Assembly (NCBI RefSeq): GCF_007595705.1
Contig: NZ_NISY01000004.1
Span: 586,130-650,129, forward strand
Source: Streptomyces sp. SAJ15
GTDB taxonomy: Bacteria > Actinomycetota > Actinomycetes > Streptomycetales > Streptomycetaceae
Length of the DNA stretch: 64,000 nucleotides
Reading direction: 5' to 3'
In this document: piece after piece, positions 52,954-60,892 of the stretch
Position numbering within the stretch: the stretch's first letter is position 1
Layout: every line of letters starts with the position of its first letter
Translations under genes and position numbers: made by a program
Notes under the pieces: model-generated
Told to the model about the DNA's origin: nothing
Seen by the model: the letters and a program-made list of their open reading frames with translations, nothing else
Database searches by the model: none

Positions 52954-53763
52954 ATGTTCACCGTCAAAGCCCGCGACCTGGCGGCCATCCTCGACCAGGC
53001 CGCCCCCCACCGCTTCCAGGCGGACGAGGACGCCAACGACCTCGACGCCCTGATCCTCGACTGCACCCCCGGCCACCTCCACGTCGTCGCGTGCAGCGAC
53101 CGGACGCTCGCCGTCGCCCGCACTCCCGTCGCGGGTGAGGTGTGGACGGCCCCCGTCGGCTACGACGACACCACCGCGCTGCGCGGCTGGCTGGAGTCGT
53201 CCGACACCGTCACCGTCGAGCACGTCACCAGCCGCGGCCACCAGCTGCTCCGCTTCACCGAGGGCGTCGCGCAGCTCACCGTCCCCGCCGCACCCCACGG
53301 CGGACGCCTCCCGTGGCGCGCCCTGCTGCGGCTGGTGATCGACGCGCGCGAGCACCCGCTGGCGCAGGGGCGCCCCGTGCAGCTCAGCGCCGACGACCTG
53401 TCCCGGTGGCTGAACGCCGGCAGCAACGGCGAGGCGATCGAGTTCCGCTCCCTGGGACCGGTGGGCACCCTGGTGACCGCCGGGCCCGACTTCCTCGGCC
53501 TCGAGACCCCGCACGGCTGGGACGGTCCGGTGCCGGGCGAGGGATGGTCCTCGTCGCTGCGCACCCGCCTGTTCCTCTTCGCCGGGCAGTTCCTCGAGGT
53601 CGGGGCGCGCTACGCGGACTGGACGGGTACGGAGTGGGTCGTGCCCACCCGGCCCCGCTCCGGCGAGGAGCCGTGGTTGATCTCGGCCGACTACGCGGCC
53701 GTCGCGCTGCCCATCTCCCACGTGCTCGAGGTCGGCAAGTTCCTCGTCCGCCTGCCCGACTGA
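52954..53763 (+). CDS. Sliding-clamp-like (DnaN fold) phage protein
   Basis: A 269-residue protein beginning MFTVKARDLAAILDQAAPH with LIDC-type beta strands (ALILDCTPGHLHVVACSDRTLAVARTPV) and a final WLISADYAAVALPISHVLEV, resembling a two-domain beta-clamp. It is shorter than bacterial DnaN, as in phage clamps. It may be a processivity factor for phage replication. The assignment is from pattern only. Confidence 0.6.
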   Translation: MFTVKARDLAAILDQAAPHRFQADEDANDLDALILDCTPGHLHVVACSDRTLAVARTPVAGEVWTAPVGYDDTTALRGWLESSDTVTVEHVTSRGHQLLRFTEGVAQLTVPAAPHGGRLPWRALLRLVIDAREHPLAQGRPVQLSADDLSRWLNAGSNGEAIEFRSLGPVGTLVTAGPDFLGLETPHGWDGPVPGEGWSSSLRTRLFLFAGQFLEVGARYADWTGTEWVVPTRPRSGEEPWLISADYAAVALPISHVLEVGKFLVRLPD

Positions 53764-53767
53764 GCTG

Positions 53768-53781
53768 AGATAGGTGACATT
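53768..53781 (+). promoter_or_regulatory. Repeated motif B, copy 3 (AGATAGGTGACATT)
   Basis: Exact 14-bp copy starting 5 nt after the clamp-like gene ends. The following 140 nt before the HU gene hold no supported gene. Confidence 0.5.
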
Positions 53782-53920
53782 CATGAATCATATTTTGCGC
53801 TCCCGTGCTCCGGTGTGTGGCCAGCTCGCGGACCCCGGCTACGGACTGAACCCGTGGCCCGCTGCGTGGCGCGCCCGCCCTCGACTCCTGCGGCCCAGCC
53901 GAATCGAAAGGAATCCCTCT

Positions 53921-54262
53921 GTGAACAAGGCCCAGCTCATCCAGGCCGTGGCGAAGACGACCGGCAACCGCGCGCAGGCGGCCGACGCCGTGGAGGCCGC
54001 GCTCGACGCGATAGTCCGCGCCGTCGCCGCCGGTGAAGTCGTCTCCGTCACCGGCTTCGGCAGCCTTACCCCCCAGGTGCGCCCTGCCCGCACCGCCCGC
54101 AACCCGCAGACCGGTGAGCCGGTGGAGATCGCCGAGCGCCGGGTCGTGAAGTTCCGCCCCGGTGCCCGGTTCCAGGACCTCGTCGCGGGCCGCCGGGCCA
54201 TGCCCGAGTCCGGCAACTGCATCCAGAAGGACCCCAAGACCCCCAAGGTCGCCCGCCCGTAA
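53921..54262 (+). CDS. HU-family DNA-binding protein
   Basis: A 113-residue protein starting MNKAQLIQAVAKTTGNRAQAADAVEAALDAI, with VVSVTGFGSLTP and RNPQTGEPVEI, the HU/IHF signature. A 23-residue C-terminal extension rich in Lys/Pro follows. It bends phage DNA or helps recombination. GTG at 53921 was chosen because AAAGGA lies about 10 nt upstream and the HU family begins exactly here; the open frame before it is leader. Confidence 0.9.
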   Translation: MNKAQLIQAVAKTTGNRAQAADAVEAALDAIVRAVAAGEVVSVTGFGSLTPQVRPARTARNPQTGEPVEIAERRVVKFRPGARFQDLVAGRRAMPESGNCIQKDPKTPKVARP

Positions 54263-54274
54263 CCCGCTGCACCT

Positions 54275-54306
54275 GGGGCCGTCCCGGCAGTCGCCGGGAC
54301 GGCCCC
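54275..54306. terminator. Hairpin after the HU gene
   Basis: A 14-bp perfect inverted repeat (GGGGCCGTCCCGGC / GCCGGGACGGCCCC) with a 4-nt loop, followed by AAGGAG for the next gene. Confidence 0.7.
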
Positions 54307-54322
54307 ACCGAAGGAGTTCGAG

Positions 54323-54820
54323 ATGAACGACCGCTCCGTGGGCGTTGAGATCGACGCCACCGCGAAGTGGCTGGAGGAGCGGGGCATAGTCGGCGCGGCC
54401 GGTCTGCTGCGGCGCGTCGCGCGCCAGAGGGACGACGCCGTACGACAGCTCGGCCTGCATCCCGCCTCGGCCGCGCACCAGACGGGCAGCGAGCGCCCCG
54501 CCCCGCGCGACCTGGACGCCGCCGCCGAAGCGGCGATGCTGCGCACCGACCTGGCACGCCTCCAGACCCTGGCCGAGCGGGCCGGCTGGGTGCCCGACCC
54601 GGCCGCGAAGCGCCTGTGGCGCTGGCGCGACGGCTGGTGGGAGCTGGGCCACCGCCGCAGGAGCCCGAAGGACGGCTACCACGACACCGGCTGGTACCTG
54701 TGGGGGCCGGTCGGCAGCTACGACGGCGAGTGGGTCGACCGCCACAAGGCACCGGCCATGGCCGAGGCAGAGCGCCTGATCAGCAAGCACCTTTCCGCGA
54801 CCGGGGAAGGCCAGCGGTGA
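54323..54820 (+). CDS. Phage protein of unknown function
   Basis: A 165-residue protein with a helical N-terminus and a Trp-rich part (RLWRWRDGWWELG, DTGWYLWGPVGSYDGEWVD). Its stop overlaps the start of the PAPS-reductase-like gene (GTGA). AAGGAG precedes the ATG. Not recognised. Confidence 0.7.
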   Translation: MNDRSVGVEIDATAKWLEERGIVGAAGLLRRVARQRDDAVRQLGLHPASAAHQTGSERPAPRDLDAAAEAAMLRTDLARLQTLAERAGWVPDPAAKRLWRWRDGWWELGHRRRSPKDGYHDTGWYLWGPVGSYDGEWVDRHKAPAMAEAERLISKHLSATGEGQR

Positions 54821-55647
54821 GCGGCCAGATAGAACTGGTCAGCGCCCGCGCCGTGCACGGCCCCGAGCCGGTGCCCGACCTGTCCGCCGCCGACCGCATC
54901 GTCATCAGCAACAGCGGCGGCAAGGACAGCATCGTGGCCATGGATGAGGTCGTACGCCTGGGCGACGAGGCCGGGGTCCGCGACCGCATGGTGGTCCTGC
55001 ACATTGACCTCGGCACCACTCCGCGCGGCCACAGCGTGGAGTGGCCCGGCACCGTCGAACTGGCGCGCCGCCAGGCCGCGCACTACGGGCTGCCCTTCGA
55101 GATTCGCCGCTCGGCGAAGTGGCCTTCCCTGGTGCACCGCATCCGGGCGCGCGGCCAGTTTCCTCACTTCCTGAGCCGCTTCTGTACCTCGGACATGAAG
55201 CGGAGCGTGGCGCACCGGTTCGTGACCGAGCAGGTGGACGCCCTGGGCATCACCGGCCGCCCGGCGCGGATCGTGCACGTCATGGGATTCCGGGCGGAGG
55301 AGTCCCGCGCCCGCGCCCGGCGGCCCGCCGTCGAGATCGACCGCCGGGCCAGCAGTGGGCGCCGCACCGTGACCCAGTGGTACCCGGTGCTGCGCTGGAG
55401 CACCGCAGAGGTGTGGCAGCGCATCCGGGACCGCAGCCTGCCCTACCACTGGGCGTACGACGCCGGCATGTCCCGCCTCTCGTGCAGCCTGTGCGTCCTC
55501 GCCTCCGTTCCGGACCTGACCTGCGCGGCCGGGCTCCGGCCCGAGCTGGCGCGCGAGTACGCCGACCTGGAAGAGGAGCTGGGCGTCCCGTTCCGGGAGG
55601 AACTGTCGATCGCCGAGGTGCTCCGGCGCGCGGGAGGGGCCTCGTGA
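54817..55647 (+). CDS. PAPS reductase-like (PP-loop) protein
   Basis: A 276-residue protein of the phosphoadenosine phosphosulfate reductase family. SGGKDS at residues 33-38 is the PP-loop. FCTSDMKR near 125 and a late CSLC pair match phage PAPS-reductase-like proteins and also DndC. Such proteins in phages may modify a base or nucleotide with sulfur or act as nucleotide-hydrolysing enzymes; the reaction is unknown. GTG at 54817 and its own GTGA junction with the next gene show tight coupling to the resolvase gene. Confidence 0.85.
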   Translation: MSGQIELVSARAVHGPEPVPDLSAADRIVISNSGGKDSIVAMDEVVRLGDEAGVRDRMVVLHIDLGTTPRGHSVEWPGTVELARRQAAHYGLPFEIRRSAKWPSLVHRIRARGQFPHFLSRFCTSDMKRSVAHRFVTEQVDALGITGRPARIVHVMGFRAEESRARARRPAVEIDRRASSGRRTVTQWYPVLRWSTAEVWQRIRDRSLPYHWAYDAGMSRLSCSLCVLASVPDLTCAAGLRPELAREYADLEEELGVPFREELSIAEVLRRAGGAS

Positions 55648-56273
55648 CCGCCGAACTCCAAAGTGCCCCGGTGACGCTGCCGAGCGTGCAGGAAAAGGGG
55701 GAGTGGCAGCCGCGCGTCCTCGGTCTCGACCTGTCGCTGACCTCGACCGGCATCGCGGGGACGGACTGGGCACGCGCCCACCGGCCCGGCCGCCGCCGTA
55801 GCCACGAGCGGCTGGACTGGCTGCTCGCGGCCGTCGCGCTGAGCGTGAAGGACGGCGCGGACCTGGTGGTCGTCGAGGGCGCCGCGTACGCCCAGGGCGG
55901 GCAGGCCGGGCACCACGAGCTGGCCGGGCTGTGGTGGCTGGTCACGCAGTACCTGTGGCGTCACCGCATCCCCTACGCCGTGGTGACCCCGCACGGGCGC
56001 ACGATCTACGCGACCGGCCGGGCCAACCCGGCCCAGGACTTCCCGCGCAAGGACCGGGCCCGGATCGCGAAGGGCATGGTGCGCTCGGTGGCCGTCGAGC
56101 GGTACGGCGTCCCGTGCGAAGGGCCGGGCCGCTACGACCAGGCGGACGCCACGATCCTCGCCGCGATGGGACTCGACTGGCTCGGCTACCCGACCGTGCC
56201 GGTACCCGACTCGCACCGCCGTGCGCTGGAGGCCGTCCGCTGGCCCGATCTCATTCCGGCAGCCGCGAATTAG
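55644..56273 (+). CDS. RuvC-like Holliday junction resolvase
   Basis: A 209-residue RNase H-fold nuclease. VLGLDLSLTSTG has the first catalytic Asp (residue 29), LVVVEGAAY the Glu at 78, and GRYDQADATILAA the last acidic pair. This is the RuvC pattern, and phage copies resolve branched replication or recombination DNA. The open frame upstream lies inside the PAPS-reductase-like gene. It completes the bet, exonuclease and resolvase recombination set. Confidence 0.85.
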   Translation: MTAELQSAPVTLPSVQEKGEWQPRVLGLDLSLTSTGIAGTDWARAHRPGRRRSHERLDWLLAAVALSVKDGADLVVVEGAAYAQGGQAGHHELAGLWWLVTQYLWRHRIPYAVVTPHGRTIYATGRANPAQDFPRKDRARIAKGMVRSVAVERYGVPCEGPGRYDQADATILAAMGLDWLGYPTVPVPDSHRRALEAVRWPDLIPAAAN

Positions 56274-56392
56274 GAAATTGAATTGCGGAAATTAAATGCG
56301 CATTCAGTCGGTCATGCCTTGCTTCTGGGGTATTTGCCATTAAGATATAAGTAAGGAATTCGGGAAATGCCCGAATGGGAAGGGCAATTGGA
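56274..56392. promoter_or_regulatory. AT-richer leader with motif A, copy 3
   Basis: This short stretch is much less GC-rich than its surroundings. TTGCTT at 56319-56324, a 16-nt spacer and TAAGAT at 56341-56346 (in TAAGATATAAGTAA, 56341-56354) make a likely promoter for the Cys-rich peptide gene and those following. Confidence 0.6.
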
Positions 56393-56485
56393 ATGGAAAC
56401 CCAGAATCACGGATGCGGCTGCGAGTGCAACAGCGGCGGCTTCTGTGGCGGCTGCGGCTACGCCGGATGCGGCGGACGCCGCTAA
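56393..56485 (+). CDS. Cys/Gly-rich 30-residue peptide
   Basis: ATG at 56393 opens METQNHGCGCECNSGGF and ends GGRR at a TAA (56483-56485); GGGAAGGG lies about 8 nt upstream. It has six cysteines in close CxC and CxxC spacing, so it probably binds metal or forms disulfides. It is too short to test by composition, but the promoter, ribosome site and regular Cys spacing support it. Function unknown. Confidence 0.55.
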   Translation: METQNHGCGCECNSGGFCGGCGYAGCGGRR

Positions 56486-56511
56486 CCATCCCCGAACCCC
56501 AGCAGCACCCC

Positions 56512-56566
56512 GCGCCCCCGGCTCACCGCCGGGGGCGCACCCATACGCGCAAGTGCCTCTTGGAGA
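56512..56566 (+). other. Hairpin plus CCTCTTGGAGA element, copy 7
   Basis: GCGCCCCCGGC / GCCGGGGGCGC (56512-56538) is followed by CCTCTTGGAGA at 56556-56566, 4 nt before the ATG at 56571. Confidence 0.78.
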
Positions 56567-56570
56567 CCCA

Positions 56571-57209
56571 ATGACCGACTACTCGCCCGGAGTCCGCGAG
56601 CTCGCCCACCAGATAGGGCTCGACCCCGAACACGTCGCATACGCCGTCCGCTTCGCCTCACGCACCTTCGCCCGCGTGCAGGTGACCACCGGCATGACCC
56701 TCGACCAGTTCCGCCGCCTGTTCACTCAGGACCGGCACTCCATCGCCATCGTCGCGAACCTTGCGATGCGCCGCGCCGGCCGCCGCGAGGACGCCCAACT
56801 CCTCATGACCATCTACAAGGCCGCCGTCGGCCGCCTCCCGTACGAGCGGCCCCTTCACACCGGCGTCGGCACCCTGCCCGAGTACCACGGCCACAAGCAG
56901 GTCCAGGAGGCCGTGCGCATCCTGACCGCCGCCGGAATGCCGCCCATCCACACCGACGGCGTCCACGAACTGCGCCCCGGCTTCCAGGTCATGCCGGACG
57001 ACACCGGAGACCTGCCCGGCTGGGTGTTCATCAAGCCCGACCCCGACGCCAAGCGCCGCACCGGCTTCGCGGGCGGAGACCTCGGCTACCTCGCCGTCAT
57101 GCGCTGGGCCGGATGGGGCGTCATCACCGAACGCCTCCCCGGCGGCCTGTACGCCGCCTGCCACCCCGACCACCGGGACAACCCCTTCCCCACCGCCCCC
57201 ACCTCCTGA
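56571..57209 (+). CDS. Phage protein of unknown function
   Basis: A 212-residue protein (MTDYSPGVRELAHQIGLDPEHVAYAVRFASRTF, MTIYKAAVGRLPYERPLHTG). No domain recognised. ATG at 56571 is set by the CCTCTTGGAGA element; an in-frame ATG at 56367 would run through the Cys-rich peptide gene and the hairpin. Confidence 0.75.
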   Translation: MTDYSPGVRELAHQIGLDPEHVAYAVRFASRTFARVQVTTGMTLDQFRRLFTQDRHSIAIVANLAMRRAGRREDAQLLMTIYKAAVGRLPYERPLHTGVGTLPEYHGHKQVQEAVRILTAAGMPPIHTDGVHELRPGFQVMPDDTGDLPGWVFIKPDPDAKRRTGFAGGDLGYLAVMRWAGWGVITERLPGGLYAACHPDHRDNPFPTAPTS

Positions 57210-57214
57210 CCCGC

Positions 57215-57247
57215 CCGTGCCCGGCCGCCCTGCGCGGCCGGGCACGG
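57215..57247. terminator. Hairpin in phage early region
   Basis: CCGTGCCCGGCCGC / GCGGCCGGGCACGG, perfect 14-bp arms and a 5-nt loop, between two plus-strand genes. Confidence 0.75.
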
Positions 57248-57269
57248 CCCACCAGAAAGGCATCAGCCC

Positions 57270-57572
57270 GTGAAGCTCCCCGTTGACGACGCCACCCTGG
57301 CGGCCTGGTCCACCCTGCTCGGCCTCACCGATAAGCAGACCGCCGCAACCCTCGCCGAGATCGAGAACACCCTGCACATCGGCTACGAGCACCGCCCCGA
57401 CGAGCTGCGCGACACCAGCTTCGACCAGCTCATCAGCGACATGGACACCGACGAAGCGGCCCTGATGTTCCTCATCAATGGCCTGCGTCAAGCCGGCTAC
57501 CCCGCCGCTGCCTACGACGTCGAGATCCGCGGCATCTTCGCCACCCTCCGGGACCTCCAGCAGACCAACTGA
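57270..57572 (+). CDS. Small phage protein
   Basis: A 100-residue acidic, helical protein (LAAWSTLLGLTDKQTAATLAEIENTLHIGYEHRPDEL). AAAGG lies about 9 nt before the GTG. Flanked by hairpins on both sides. Function unknown. Confidence 0.7.
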   Translation: MKLPVDDATLAAWSTLLGLTDKQTAATLAEIENTLHIGYEHRPDELRDTSFDQLISDMDTDEAALMFLINGLRQAGYPAAAYDVEIRGIFATLRDLQQTN

Positions 57573-57596
57573 TCCCGCTCCCAACCCCATCCACAC

Positions 57597-57630
57597 GCCG
57601 CCCCGGCCGCGCCCTGCGCACCGGGGCGGC
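57597..57630. terminator. Hairpin in phage early region
   Basis: GCCGCCCCGG / CCGGGGCGGC with a 14-nt loop, between the small gene ending at 57572 and the methylase-like gene. Confidence 0.65.
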
Positions 57631-57663
57631 CCCATGCGCGCCCGCAGAAAGGAACCCGCCGTC

Positions 57664-58674
57664 ATGTCCGACGACTTCTTGCCCCGCGCGGCAGCCCCGG
57701 CCACCGCCGCGCGGCCCGCACCGTCGTGGGCGAAGAAGCCCCCGCCCAAGCCCAAGGCCCGCCCCACCGGCAAGATCACAGCCCGCCGCTACGCCGCCCC
57801 ACGCGACCCACACGAGCACGCCCGCAAGATCGCGGAAAACGTCCTCGACGCCTGGTACCAGTCCTTCGGCGGCAGCAGCATCGACGTCCCCCTCGGCACC
57901 GTCGCCGGGCTCTCCCTGCTGCGCAACGTCCCCGGCCTGGCCGACTGGGTGCTCAACCTCCAGCCCGAACAACTCCCGCAACTGCTCAAGGAGATCTACC
58001 TCGGCCACTGGATCAAGCGCCCCGACCTGATCAACCGCGCCATACGCCTCCACGACTGGGCCTGGAACCCCGACCCCGACAAGCAGCAGCTCCGCGCCGT
58101 CCACGCCGTCACCCGCGCCGCCATCAACACCGGCCTGATGGACCTCACCGGCCACGACGACCCCTGGCAACGCTCCGAAGCCGACGTCCTCAGCCCCCTG
58201 CTCACAGGCCTCCGCCACAAGAGCGACAAGAAGTGGCGCGGCGAGTACCACACCCCGTCGTGCGTCACCGACCTGCTCGCCAACATGACCGTGGACAAGG
58301 ACCTGGCCAAGCCAGGCATGTCCTTCCGCGAACCCGCCGTCGGCTCCGGCACGATGTTCCGCTCCGTCGCCCAACGCCTGCGCGACCTCGGCCTCAACCC
58401 GCACGACTTCCACTGGTACGGCAACGACATCGACTCGCTGTCCGCCGGATGCGCCGCCGTCAACGCGATCATCTGGGACCTCGGCCCACGCTGCCTCATC
58501 GGCTGCGCCGACTCCCTCGCACCGGAAGACGACTACGCCAAGACCCGCGCCGAAGCCAAAGAAGCCTTCGAGCAGCGCGACCGGTACATGGACACGGCCC
58601 GCACGATCATCGCCCACCGCAGCGCCCTCGCCCTCCTCGACGAACTCATGCCCAGCAAAGAGAACGCCGCGTGA
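57664..58674 (+). CDS. HsdM-like N6-methylase fold protein lacking NPPY
   Basis: A 336-residue protein. YHTPSCVTDLLANM and FREPAVGSGTMFRSV are the TP and DPACGSG (SAM-binding) blocks of type I-like N6-adenine methylases, and YGNDID adds the acidic residue after strand 2. The expected (D/N)PP(Y/F) catalytic motif is missing where ADSLAPEDDY stands. It may bind SAM without methylating, or act as a regulatory subunit. ATG 57664 follows GAAAGGA. Overlaps the next gene by GTGA. Confidence 0.75.
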   Translation: MSDDFLPRAAAPATAARPAPSWAKKPPPKPKARPTGKITARRYAAPRDPHEHARKIAENVLDAWYQSFGGSSIDVPLGTVAGLSLLRNVPGLADWVLNLQPEQLPQLLKEIYLGHWIKRPDLINRAIRLHDWAWNPDPDKQQLRAVHAVTRAAINTGLMDLTGHDDPWQRSEADVLSPLLTGLRHKSDKKWRGEYHTPSCVTDLLANMTVDKDLAKPGMSFREPAVGSGTMFRSVAQRLRDLGLNPHDFHWYGNDIDSLSAGCAAVNAIIWDLGPRCLIGCADSLAPEDDYAKTRAEAKEAFEQRDRYMDTARTIIAHRSALALLDELMPSKENAA

Positions 58675-59198
58675 CCGAACCCGACCCCTTCGACCGACCC
58701 GGCACCACCCCAGCACCACGCCGCCGACGCCCGGCCTTCGCCGGACCCCGCGACGAGATCGACCTGCCGCCCCTCGACCAGATCGCCCCCACCCTCGACC
58801 CGCCATGGAGAAAGGAGGACACCGATACCCCCGACCGCACCGCCGCCTACCAGCACCCCGACGGCCACCGCATCGGCCTCCGCGTCCAAGCCTGCGGCCT
58901 CGCCATCCAGACCTGGATCACCGCAGGCCCCCACCTGCCGCCGATCCCCGACGGCACCGACATCGAGCAAGCCGAAGCACAAGCCGCCAACGACGCCCGA
59001 CTCCAACCCGGCCGCACCTGGCACGCCGTCCTGACCACCCGCACCAGCAAAGCCCTCGCCGCCGACCTTGTCGCACTCGTCCGCGAACGGCTGCTCCCAG
59101 CCCTCACGAACAAGCCACGCGGCATACCCGCCCCCGCACCACCCGCCCGCATCGGGCAGCCCGACACCCCATCGCAGAACGAAGGAACCCAGAAGTGA
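58671..59198 (+). CDS. Phage or mobile-element protein of unknown function
   Basis: A 175-residue protein, Pro-rich at the start (FDRPGTTPAPRRRRPAFAGP), then YQHPDGHRIGLRVQACGLAIQTWI and a helical end. GTG at 58671 overlaps the methylase-like stop and its stop overlaps the next start, so it is part of a coupled set of three. Not recognised. Confidence 0.7.
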   Translation: MTEPDPFDRPGTTPAPRRRRPAFAGPRDEIDLPPLDQIAPTLDPPWRKEDTDTPDRTAAYQHPDGHRIGLRVQACGLAIQTWITAGPHLPPIPDGTDIEQAEAQAANDARLQPGRTWHAVLTTRTSKALAADLVALVRERLLPALTNKPRGIPAPAPPARIGQPDTPSQNEGTQK

Positions 59199-60844
59199 GC
59201 ACGCCCGACAACACCGTGCAGGTCACCAGCCTGCCCAACCTCGCCCAGATCCTGCCGTACCTCCTCGGCCACTACCCGGACGACAGCATCGCCCTCCACG
59301 CGCCCGGCCCGAACTTCCATGACGGGCCGACCATGACGTGCCCCCTCCCCGACGACAGCGCCGAGTGGCAGGCCACCGCCGAGCACGCTGCCCGCCAGTT
59401 CGTGGCCTACGCCCACGACCGCGGCCATGACCTCGCTGAGGGCGTCATCATCTATCTCTGCCGCGAACCGCGCCCCGGCCAGAGCCCCGAGGACACCGCC
59501 GCGCTCCTCGCCCCCGTCGGCACCTGGCTCACGAACGAGTTCATGGAGCACCGCGCCAACGTCCTCCAGACGATCGGCCTCGTCGCGGACCGGTGGTGGG
59601 CTTACGAGTGCGACATCGACGGGTGCTGCGAGGGCGACCCGCTCCCGTCGCCCGACGACCCCACCAGCGTCGCCGCACAGATGACCCGCCTCGGCCGCAC
59701 TCCCGGCCCCCGCACCCGCGACATCATCAAGGAGTTCCGGGCGGCCACGGCAGACCCCGCGTTCCTCCAGGACCTGCACACCGCCGCCGACCACTTCAAC
59801 TCGCGGTGCGCGACCAACGCCGGACGCGACGCCACGCTCGCGTTGACGCTGGAACAAATCGACGCCGCCATAGGCCGGTTCCGTGACGGGGCGACCGCCC
59901 TCAGCCGCGCCCTGACCACGCAGCTCATCGTCGGCCTGCAAGACGACGCCGCCGTGGAGGCCGGCGTGGCCCACGCGGACGACGGCGACCTTCCCCACGC
60001 CCGACGCTTGTGGGCCTACCTCGCGCGGCACTGCGCTGAACCGTTCACACAGGAGGCCGTGCCCATCCTGACGCTGTTCGCGTTCGTCGCCTGGCGGCAA
60101 GGCGACCTCATCGCCGCGCGGCTGGCCCTACGCGACGCCATCACCACCGACCCCGACTACGAGCTGGCCACTGGCATACACCTCGGCACGATCGACGGCG
60201 AAGACCCCCGAAACTGGCTCGCCTCCGCCCGCGAGGGCCGTGCCCACCGCCTGACGCACCTTCAGCACGCCGTCGAGGTCGCCAGCGAATACCGCCCTGC
60301 CACCGACACCACCGCGGTGCGCTACCGCGAAGCCCTCGACGCAGCAGCCACCTACTACTACGACCAGGTCCAGACCGAGGACGGCCGACTCCTCGCCCGC
60401 TTCGGCACCATCGACATCGTCAACGGAGCCTTGGCCGACTTCCGCAACGGCCGTCCCCAGCTCATGGACGAGATCTCCGCCCGCATCATCCTCGGCCTGC
60501 AAGATCTGCACACGAGGGACGCCGCGCTGTCCACCGGCGAGGAGAGCGACCTTCCCTACGAGCGGCAACTGTGGGGCTACCTCGCCCGGCGCTGCGTGCC
60601 GCCGCACACCGGAAAGGCTCCGCCGCCCCTCACCCTCCTCGGCTGGGTCGCCTGGCGGCAGGGCGACACCGTCACCGCCAGCCACGCCTTCGCCGAAGCC
60701 CTCGACATCTACCCCGGCTACACGATGGCCAAGCTGCTGCTCGACGGCATCCGCAACGAGTGCGACCCGGCCCGGCTCCTGGCGACGTACCGCGAGGCTG
60801 CGGCGGAGTTCGCCGCAAGCCGACCCGACCTCGACACCCTCTGA
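59195..60844 (+). CDS. DUF4192-family protein with internal duplication
   Basis: A 549-residue protein. The N-terminal part (SLPNLAQILPYLLGHYPDDSIAL) is the DUF4192 start. Two similar segments follow: ARRLWAYLARHCAEPF ... LTLFAFVAWRQGDLIAARLALRDAI near residue 270, and ERQLWGYLARRCVPPH ... LTLLGWVAWRQGDTVTASHAFAEAL near 460. DUF4192 proteins are common in actinobacterial mobile elements and have no known function. The GTG start overlaps the preceding stop. Confidence 0.82.
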   Translation: MSTPDNTVQVTSLPNLAQILPYLLGHYPDDSIALHAPGPNFHDGPTMTCPLPDDSAEWQATAEHAARQFVAYAHDRGHDLAEGVIIYLCREPRPGQSPEDTAALLAPVGTWLTNEFMEHRANVLQTIGLVADRWWAYECDIDGCCEGDPLPSPDDPTSVAAQMTRLGRTPGPRTRDIIKEFRAATADPAFLQDLHTAADHFNSRCATNAGRDATLALTLEQIDAAIGRFRDGATALSRALTTQLIVGLQDDAAVEAGVAHADDGDLPHARRLWAYLARHCAEPFTQEAVPILTLFAFVAWRQGDLIAARLALRDAITTDPDYELATGIHLGTIDGEDPRNWLASAREGRAHRLTHLQHAVEVASEYRPATDTTAVRYREALDAAATYYYDQVQTEDGRLLARFGTIDIVNGALADFRNGRPQLMDEISARIILGLQDLHTRDAALSTGEESDLPYERQLWGYLARRCVPPHTGKAPPPLTLLGWVAWRQGDTVTASHAFAEALDIYPGYTMAKLLLDGIRNECDPARLLATYREAAAEFAASRPDLDTL

Positions 60845-60854
60845 CCAACACGGT

Positions 60855-60876
60855 GGCCCCGGCAACCGCCGGGGCC
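60855..60876. terminator. Short hairpin
   Basis: GGCCCCGGC / GCCGGGGCC with a 4-nt loop, just before CCTGGAGA, a variant of the start-associated element, and the ATG at 60893. Confidence 0.6.
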
Positions 60877-60892
60877 CCTGGAGACGCACCTC

